Below, in pieces: positions 59,081 through 64,000 of a stretch of DNA of 64,000 nt; positions within the stretch are counted from its first letter, which is position 1, and each line of letters opens with the position of its first letter. Source of the stretch: JAHCHG01 sp965214585 (GTDB lineage Bacteria > Acidobacteriota > Blastocatellia > Pyrinomonadales > Pyrinomonadaceae). A program made the position numbers and the translations under genes. The stretch is from positions 744,001-808,000 of the forward strand of contig OZ243957.1 in assembly GCA_965214585.1 (NCBI GenBank). Reading direction: 5' to 3'. The notes under the pieces were generated by a model. The model did no database searches and was not told where the DNA came from. It worked only from the letters and a program-made list of their open reading frames with translations.

Positions 59081-59344
59081 TTATTTTAATTCGTTTCTCT
59101 TTTTCAATTCTTTCCAAATCAGATACAGCATAAACGCCATAATTGGCGGGCTGATTATAAAGAGAATGAAAAGAATTTGGAACAAACGAGCAAGCGGTTC
59201 TGAATTGGTTTCGGATAAAACGCTGCTTGTCGAACTCGGCGGCGGAATCGTTACGGTTTCGCCGATCATACAAGTCAGCGGCTGCTTGCGGGCAGGTTCA
59301 AAAATCGAATCAAGACTCGTTAAACTAAATCCGACGACGAACAT
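59081..59344 (-). CDS. Small two-helix membrane protein
   Basis: An 87-residue frame with an N-terminal hydrophobic start (MFVVGFSLTSLDSIF, possibly extended by LLTVWLLI upstream without a standard start) and a C-terminal helix LFQILFILFIISPPIMAFML followed by a positive tail KELKKRNELK. It is antisense-convergent to Y RNA 4. The start is doubtful; family unknown. Confidence 0.4.
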   Translation of the reverse strand: MFVVGFSLTSLDSIFEPARKQPLTCMIGETVTIPPPSSTSSVLSETNSEPLARLFQILFILFIISPPIMAFMLYLIWKELKKRNELK

Positions 59345-59457
59345 TATCAGCAGCCAGACGGTGAGCAGTTTGTCGTTTTATTTTTGCACTTCATAAATTT
59401 TACCTCGCTTGGTGAAATGTTATCACGTTATTTACAATCAGAAAAGCAACTTATTTT

Positions 59458-59590
59458 CGGGACGAATGCCGAAGATGACTACATCGGGTAGAGCGTTTGA
59501 GTAAAATCAAAAGGCGTTGGTTCGATTCCAACTGTTCGCTTCTTGCGAATATAGCTCAGTAAAAAACGTCGCTTCAATTTTGTCGTTCCG
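59458..59590 (+). ncRNA. Candidate Y RNA 5 with permuted tRNA-like module
   Basis: Closed by CGGGACGA/TCGTTCCG (59458-59465, 59583-59590; one wobble). 5' motif GACGAATGCCGAAGATGACT, 3' motif TTTTGTCGTTC. Inside: T arm GTTGG-TTCGATT-CCAAC (59516-59532), a seven-pair acceptor TGTTCGC/GCGAATA (59533-59539, 59545-59551) capped by TTCTT, then TA and a D-arm-like GCTCAGT segment with a weak stem. It lies about 110 bases before rtcB. Confidence 0.78.
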
Positions 59591-59606
59591 ATTTTTTAGT
59601 TTCGCG

Positions 59607-59669
59607 TCCAGAGTCCAAAGTCCAAAGTCTGTGATTTTGACGTTGGACTTTGGACTTCGGACTCTGGAC
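59607..59669. repeat. Palindrome of GTCCAAAG units
   Basis: GTCCAGAGTCCAAAGTCCAA on the left and TTGGACTTTGGACTTCGGAC with TCTGGAC on the right, imperfect. Same family as 54930-55000. It separates Y RNA 5 from rtcB. Confidence 0.75.
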
Positions 59670-59697
59670 TTTACAATAAAACTTGGAGGAAAAAACT

Positions 59698-61335
59698 ATG
59701 CCATACAACAAATTAAACATTAGCGGCGCGAAAGCCGATGTTTTGTCTTGGGTTGACCACGGTTTGAGCCGTGAAGAACAAGATATGCTTCGGAACGTAT
59801 CGCGCCTGCCGTGCATTTACAAGCACGTCGCCGTTATGCCCGACGCGCATCTCGGAAAAGGTTCGATGGTCGGTTCGGTCATCGCCACCAAAGATGCGGT
59901 CATTCCGGCAACCGTCGGCGTGGACATCGGTTGTTTTACGGGCGATACGCTCGTGCCTTTGTTTGACGGAAAATCTTATCCGATTCGTGATTTAGCTGAA
60001 CGCGACGATGAATTTGTCGTTTATGCCTGCACCGATTCGGGAAAAGTCGTCGCGGCACAGGCGACGGCGCGGAAAACTCGTGAAAATGCCGAACTCGTTA
60101 AAGTCGTTTTGGATAACGGCGAAGAAATTCGCTGCACGCCCGACCACAAATTTATGCTCCGGGACGGAAGTTTTTCGGAAGCGGAAAATTTGAAGTCGGG
60201 TGAATCTTTGATGCCGCTTTATCGGGAAACGAAGGAAAACGGTTTTGTCGAAGTCCGACAAAATTATATGACGGCGCATAATCATAAAGTCGTTTCCGTC
60301 CAGCCGATTGAAGAACGCGAGGACGTTTATTGTCTGACCGTTCCCGAACATCACAACTTCGCCATCGAAGCCGGAGTTTTTGTTCACAATTGCGGAATGG
60401 CAGCGATTAAAACGCCTTTTAAAAGCGGAATTCTTGACGGGAAACTGAAAGAATTGCGTCTTGCAATCGAAGAAAAAATTCCCGTCGGATTTAATTGGCA
60501 CAAAGAATCCGACGCTGACGCTTCGCGCTGGGAAGGTTGGAATCGTTTCGATAATTTACATTCCGGCGTGCAGGATCGTATGAAAAAGGCGATGCAGCAA
60601 ATGGGAACGCTCGGCGGGGGCAATCATTTTATCGAAGTCTGTTTAGATACCGAAAATAATGTTTGGCTGATGCTTCATTCCGGCTCGCGCAATATCGGGA
60701 AGGAATTGGCTGACCGCCATATTTCGACGGCGAAATCTCTGCATCGCCTTAATGAACTGCCGTCACCCGATCTCGCTTATTTTATAAAAGGCACGGACGA
60801 GTTCCGAAATTATTGGAATGATCTCGAATGGGCGCAGGGCTACGCGATGAAAAACCGTGAAGTTATGATGAATCGTCTGCTCGCGGTTTTTAACAAAATG
60901 TTCAATAAAGGAAAGGCGTTTCGCCCTGAAATCACGGTCAATTGTCATCACAATTACGTCAATGAAGAAACGCATTTCGGCGAAAACGTCTATGTTACCC
61001 GCAAAGGCGCGATCAACGCCGAATCGGGACGCTACGGAATTATTCCCGGTTCGATGGGCGCGAAATCGTTCATCATCAAAGGGCGCGGAAACGCCGAAAG
61101 TTTCAATTCCTGTTCGCACGGCGCGGGGCGTAAAATGTCGCGCACCAAAGCAAAAAAGCAGTTCACCCGCGAGGATTTGGAACGCCAAACCAGCGGTGTC
61201 GAATGCCGCAAAGACAAAGGCGTAATTGACGAAATCCCCGGCGCATACAAAGACATCGAAAAGGTTATGAAAAACCAAACCGATCTCGTTGAAATCGTCG
61301 CGGAATTGAAGCAAGTCGTTTGCGTTAAAGGGTAA
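59698..61335 (+). CDS. rtcB: RNA-splicing ligase RtcB with intein
   Basis: A 545-residue precursor. ATG 59698 follows GGAGG. The RtcB host sequence (392 residues after splicing) is complete: MPDAHLGKGSMVGSV, GVDIG-CGM, GTLGGGNHFIEV, LHSGSRNIGKEL, NCHHNYV and the guanylation site SHGAGRKMSR. RtcB joins RNA 2',3'-cyclic phosphate or 3'-phosphate ends to 5'-OH ends using GTP and Mn2+, as needed for tRNA broken by nucleases. Codons 79-231 form an intein, so the enzyme must splice itself to be active. No archease gene is beside it. Confidence 0.96.
   Translation: MPYNKLNISGAKADVLSWVDHGLSREEQDMLRNVSRLPCIYKHVAVMPDAHLGKGSMVGSVIATKDAVIPATVGVDIGCFTGDTLVPLFDGKSYPIRDLAERDDEFVVYACTDSGKVVAAQATARKTRENAELVKVVLDNGEEIRCTPDHKFMLRDGSFSEAENLKSGESLMPLYRETKENGFVEVRQNYMTAHNHKVVSVQPIEEREDVYCLTVPEHHNFAIEAGVFVHNCGMAAIKTPFKSGILDGKLKELRLAIEEKIPVGFNWHKESDADASRWEGWNRFDNLHSGVQDRMKKAMQQMGTLGGGNHFIEVCLDTENNVWLMLHSGSRNIGKELADRHISTAKSLHRLNELPSPDLAYFIKGTDEFRNYWNDLEWAQGYAMKNREVMMNRLLAVFNKMFNKGKAFRPEITVNCHHNYVNEETHFGENVYVTRKGAINAESGRYGIIPGSMGAKSFIIKGRGNAESFNSCSHGAGRKMSRTKAKKQFTREDLERQTSGVECRKDKGVIDEIPGAYKDIEKVMKNQTDLVEIVAELKQVVCVKG
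59932..60390 (+). other. Mini-intein within RtcB
   Basis: 153 codons inserted exactly between DIG and CGM. It starts CFTGDTLVPLFDG (Cys1, block A), has block B TPDHKFML with the TxxH motif, block F VYCLTVPEHHNFAIEAG, and ends FVHN followed by Cys+1. There is no homing endonuclease domain. The +1 Cys is also the RtcB metal ligand, so the insertion destroys activity until spliced. Confidence 0.94.
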
Positions 61336-61445
61336 ATGATTGCAGAAATCGGAAATAATCCAATCCGATTTCTGCCGTCATTATTAAATTTTTGATATAA
61401 ACAAATCGAACAAGTGTTACAATCGAATTTCCAAGAGGTAAATTT

Positions 61446-61667
61446 ATGATAACAATTACTTTTTCAGACCGTGAAACAGAGAAACGGGCGTTGGGATTTT
61501 TGCTCGGACGTTTTTCCGGGCGCGTTTTAAAAACGGGCGAACATCTCGTTCCCGAAGCGGCGTTGGAAGCACTTGCCGATCAGAATATTCCTTTTACCGT
61601 TAAAGGCAAATCTACTTATGAGCAGCAAACTGCGGCGATTCGAGATACTTCTCCCGCTTCAATTTAA
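61446..61667 (+). CDS. Small hypothetical protein downstream of rtcB
   Basis: A 73-residue protein (MITITFSDRETEKRALGFLL, RFSGRVLKTGEHLVPEAALE ALADQ region). AGAGGTAAA precedes the ATG. A similar short protein is often of antitoxin or regulator size, but I cannot assign a family. Overlaps the next gene by 50 bases in another frame. Confidence 0.6.
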   Translation: MITITFSDRETEKRALGFLLGRFSGRVLKTGEHLVPEAALEALADQNIPFTVKGKSTYEQQTAAIRDTSPASI

Positions 61668-61938
61668 CGACGGGCGCGAAATTCCGCCCGAATTGTTAGC
61701 CGAAGCGGTGTTGGAAATCGTCGGAAATTTTGGCGCGGCGAGTTATGAAACGCAAAAGGTCGAAGGACATTGGCGGCATCAAGGCGTTTTGTATCGGGAT
61801 AATTTGGTAAAAATCGTGATTGACGCGCCGGACGAAGAGGAAAATCGTCAATGGATGCGCGATTATAAACGACGTTGGAAGCAGAAACTCGAACAACTCG
61901 AATTGTGGCTCGTCAGTTATACGATTGATGTTGATTAA
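61618..61938 (+). CDS. Hypothetical protein overlapping the preceding gene
   Basis: A 106-residue acidic/basic protein from ATG 61618: RFEILLPLQFNDGREIPPEL, SYETQKVEGHWRHQGVLYRD, WMRDYKRRWKQKLEQLELW. I recall similar unannotated proteins in cyanobacteria and planctomycetes; function unknown. The long overlap suggests translational coupling with the 73-residue protein, perhaps as a toxin-antitoxin-like pair (inference). Confidence 0.62.
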   Translation: MSSKLRRFEILLPLQFNDGREIPPELLAEAVLEIVGNFGAASYETQKVEGHWRHQGVLYRDNLVKIVIDAPDEEENRQWMRDYKRRWKQKLEQLELWLVSYTIDVD

Positions 61939-61964
61939 AAATCTTCAATAAAGTTTTACGAACA

Positions 61965-62228
61965 TCAGCGGCGTTCCTCGATAATCGTTTCGGAAATCGG
62001 TTTGCCGGTAAATTCAACCGGCTCGAAATCGTCTTCGATGTCGCTTCTTTCATCAGGTAAATTTGCCAGAAAACCTTCATCAAAAAGAACGCGGTCAAAT
62101 TCTTCCTGTGTAAATTGCAGTTTTGTTTGACCGCTTGATTCCGTATCTTCTGCAAGTTTTTCACGCAAAGCCTTTTGTTCAGTAATTGGCAATCTATAAA
62201 TTTCTCTTAAAATTTCCGTCGGTGTCAT
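61965..62228 (-). CDS. Small acidic hypothetical protein
   Basis: An 87-residue protein: EILREIYRLPITEQKALREKL at the start, like many addiction-module helices, then a very acidic middle (DERSDIEDDFEPVEF). No toxin partner is visible in the next frames. Confidence 0.55.
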   Translation of the reverse strand: MTPTEILREIYRLPITEQKALREKLAEDTESSGQTKLQFTQEEFDRVLFDEGFLANLPDERSDIEDDFEPVEFTGKPISETIIEERR

Positions 62229-62368
62229 AATTGCGCCTATCTCCGACTAAAATTTTATCATAAAATTAACTTCGTTAAAATTGCTGCAAAATTAAGATAA
62301 ATTTTTCGTATTGAAAGATAAATCATTCGGCATTTTGTGCAAAATTATTTACTCACGAATAAAAAATT

Positions 62369-62917
62369 ATGAGATATGTAATAGTAGATTTAGAAGCGAC
62401 TTGTTGGGAGAAAAATCAAACGCCCGACAGAATGGAAATAATAGAGATCGGGGCGGTTTTGCTCGAATCGTCTGCGGATTTGCCGATTGATGAATTTGCG
62501 AAATTCGTCAAGCCTGTTTCCGAGCCGGTTTTGAGCGGGTTTTGTAAGAATTTAACTTCGATAACTCAGTCGGATGTTGACCGAGCCGAGCATTTTTATC
62601 AGGTTTTCCCTGATTTTCTCGATTGGATCGGCGAAGAAGAATTTACGATCTGTTCTTGGGGAAATTACGATATGAATCAATTCAGAATTGACTGCAAAAG
62701 ACATAATCTTCCGTTTCCCGAAACATTTTTTAATCACATAAATATCAAAACCGAATTTGCTAAAGTGATGAATATAAAGAGCTGCGGAATGAAAAGAGCG
62801 TTGCAGCATCTCAGCATTGCTTTGGACGGAACTCATCATCGGGGAATTGACGACGCGAGAAATATCGCAAAAATCTTTCAAGCTATTCTTCCTGAAATCG
62901 AAAAATCAAACGAATAA
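62369..62917 (+). CDS. DEDDh 3'-5' exonuclease (ERI1/KapD-like)
   Basis: A 182-residue DnaQ-fold exonuclease. Motif I VDLEATCWE, motif II WGNYDMNQFRID, motif III HRGIDDARN give the five DEDDh residues. The ERI1-like subgroup acts mainly on RNA 3' ends. Its place between RtcB and the RNA ligase suggests trimming of damaged RNA ends before sealing. Confidence 0.9.
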   Translation: MRYVIVDLEATCWEKNQTPDRMEIIEIGAVLLESSADLPIDEFAKFVKPVSEPVLSGFCKNLTSITQSDVDRAEHFYQVFPDFLDWIGEEEFTICSWGNYDMNQFRIDCKRHNLPFPETFFNHINIKTEFAKVMNIKSCGMKRALQHLSIALDGTHHRGIDDARNIAKIFQAILPEIEKSNE

Positions 62918-63008
62918 GCGGAATAGAATTTCGATCTTTTGTTATTTGATTTCTGCTTGCTATTAACCGCAAAAACCTAACTAAGAATTAATAAATCTTC
63001 ATTCCTGA

Positions 63009-63206
63009 TTAATGCGCGTCAAATTCGCGGAGCGGACTGGAGCGCAAGCGTCCCCGCTTGCAATGAGCGCAGAGCGCGAAAAAATGCTTATTATTTGTGA
63101 TGTTAAAATAACCGGCGATTTTTTCGCGTCGAAGCGACGCTCATTGCAACCGGGACGGATTGCGCTCCAGTCCGCTCCGCGTTTTAGAAAATTTGACGCG
63201 CATCAA
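63009..63206. repeat. Palindromic repeat, GACTGGAGCGCAAGCGTCCC family, copy 2
   Basis: A partly degenerate copy of the 36471 element: perfect 21-base arms 63027-63047 and 63160-63180, outer arms around ATGCGCGTCAAATT, and less perfect inner parts. Ends just before the RNA ligase ribosome-binding site. Confidence 0.82.
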
Positions 63207-63235
63207 TTATCTATATTTTATTATTGGAGGAAACT

Positions 63236-64000
63236 ATGAGAAAACTTGTAACCGTCAGAAAAATTGACGAAATACTGCCGATTGCGAATGCCGATCTGAT
63301 CGAACGGGCGAAAATCGGCGGTTGGAATGTGGTTGTTAAAAAAGGCGAATTTGCGCGGGGCGATCTTTGCGTTTACGGCGAGATTGATTCCGTGTTTCCC
63401 GCCGAAGACGAACGCTTTGCGTTTTTGCAGGGAAAACCGCTCAAGACCAAGAAAATGCGCGGCGTTGTTTCGCAGGGAATCGCTTTTCCCGTTTCGATTT
63501 TAGGCAGTAATCAAGTTGCTGTCGGCGAGGAAGTAACCGAAAAACTCGGAGTTGTAAAATACGAACCGCCTGCGCCGAAATCTATGCAAGCGAAAGGCGG
63601 ATTTCCTTGGTTTGTTCCCAAAACGGACGCTGAAAGAGTTCAGAATTTGACGGAAGAACTCGGCGAAAATCTGCAAAAAACCGCTTACGTTTCCGAAAAA
63701 CTCGACGGCAGTTCGATCACCGTCTTCTGCCGCCAAAACGACGGAAATTGGGAGACGGGAATTTGTTCGAGAAATCTCGAACTGAAACCCGATGTCGCCA
63801 ATTATTTCACGGACACGGTGAAAAGGCTGGAAATACGCGAAAAACTGCAAAGTTTCTGCGAAGAAAACAATCGCCAAATCGCTTTACAAGGCGAACTTAC
63901 GGGCGTTGGAATTCAAGGCAACAAATACAAATTGGCGGAAACCGATATTTTTTTCTTCAACCTTTTCGACATCGGCGAACAAAAGAAAGCCGCTTTCGAT
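63236..64000 (+). CDS. ATP-dependent RNA ligase, Deinococcus DraRnl type (partial)
   Basis: The first 255 residues of a gene cut by the window end. GGAGG lies seven bases before the ATG. An N-terminal OB-fold module (1 to about 120: LVTVRKIDEILPIANADLIE, GWNVVVKKGEFARGD) precedes the nucleotidyltransferase domain, the order that marks DraRnl. Motif I is EKLDGSS with the adenylated Lys at residue 155, motif III-like QGELTGVGIQ, and motif IIIa-like IFFFNLFDIG. DraRnl seals 3'-OH/5'-phosphate nicks, complementing the chemistry of RtcB. Confidence 0.92.
   Translation, partial: MRKLVTVRKIDEILPIANADLIERAKIGGWNVVVKKGEFARGDLCVYGEIDSVFPAEDERFAFLQGKPLKTKKMRGVVSQGIAFPVSILGSNQVAVGEEVTEKLGVVKYEPPAPKSMQAKGGFPWFVPKTDAERVQNLTEELGENLQKTAYVSEKLDGSSITVFCRQNDGNWETGICSRNLELKPDVANYFTDTVKRLEIREKLQSFCEENNRQIALQGELTGVGIQGNKYKLAETDIFFFNLFDIGEQKKAAFD

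Noticed and set aside
58992..59396. 134-codon plus-strand ORF
   Set aside because: It begins inside Y RNA 4 and is antisense to a frame with clear membrane-helix character.

Overview
The window looks like a chromosome piece of an Acidobacteriota bacterium, probably class Blastocatellia (Pyrinomonas-like). The reasons are moderate GC, several secreted proteins with the VWFA-related domain typical of acidobacteria, paired ECF sigma/anti-sigma genes, a Ser/Thr kinase with a membrane tail, and many long intergenic palindromes. The lineage is inferred from gene content only; no rRNA is present.

Region 1 (1-25 kb) is mostly envelope and housekeeping: two VWA proteins (the second split by an in-frame TGA), TypA/BipA, a BON protein, TrmL, outer-membrane-lipoprotein-like secreted proteins, an ECF sigma factor with a zinc-finger/PDZ anti-sigma partner, XseA, and a minus-strand block holding a second sigma/anti-sigma pair, a DUF4097-like protein, a Ser/Thr kinase, another VWA protein, DUF58 and MoxR. 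Region 2 (25-51 kb) holds a prepilin, a TspO-like membrane protein, a fused AroD-AroE, a zinc-ribbon protein, a short SelW/Rdx-type selenoprotein that ordinary gene callers would miss (CxxU, TGA at codon 12), a ThiF/MoeB enzyme, an intact PIN toxin module, NDH-2, a beta-propeller protein, a broken DUF3368/UPF0175 module interrupted by a palindromic element, PckA, an SLC13 carrier, an EamA carrier, Tdk, a PBP4-type peptidase, an HtrA protease, MerR and ThiL. Long perfect hairpins of several families sit between these genes.

Region 3 (51-64 kb) is the striking part: an RNA island. It begins with structured leader-like sequences, then 25 tRNA genes on one strand that together carry anticodons for all 20 amino acids. 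Several are unorthodox (three Leu tRNAs with short variable arms, an Ile(UAU) tRNA with a long variable arm, odd T-loops). Inside and after the array I find five RNAs that share a 5' motif (consensus GNCGAANG, imperfect in Y1) and a 3' motif (UUGUCG), paired into a terminal stem. These are candidate bacterial Y RNAs. Three of them carry tRNA-like parts in circularly permuted order (T arm, capped acceptor, and in two of them D arm), as in YrlA. They lie next to a Ro60/Rsr protein (TROVE plus VWA), a PIN-like nuclease gene, an RtcB RNA ligase interrupted by a mini-intein at its metal-binding cysteine, a DEDDh exonuclease, and a Deinococcus-type (DraRnl) ATP-dependent RNA ligase cut by the window end.

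The simplest reading is an RNA repair and surveillance locus: a spare tRNA set, Ro60 with several Y RNAs to select or gate damaged RNA, nucleases to trim it, and two chemically different ligases to reseal it. The individual families are recognisable; the five-Y-RNA set combined with a complete tRNA array, intein-controlled RtcB and DraRnl is what I consider potentially undescribed.
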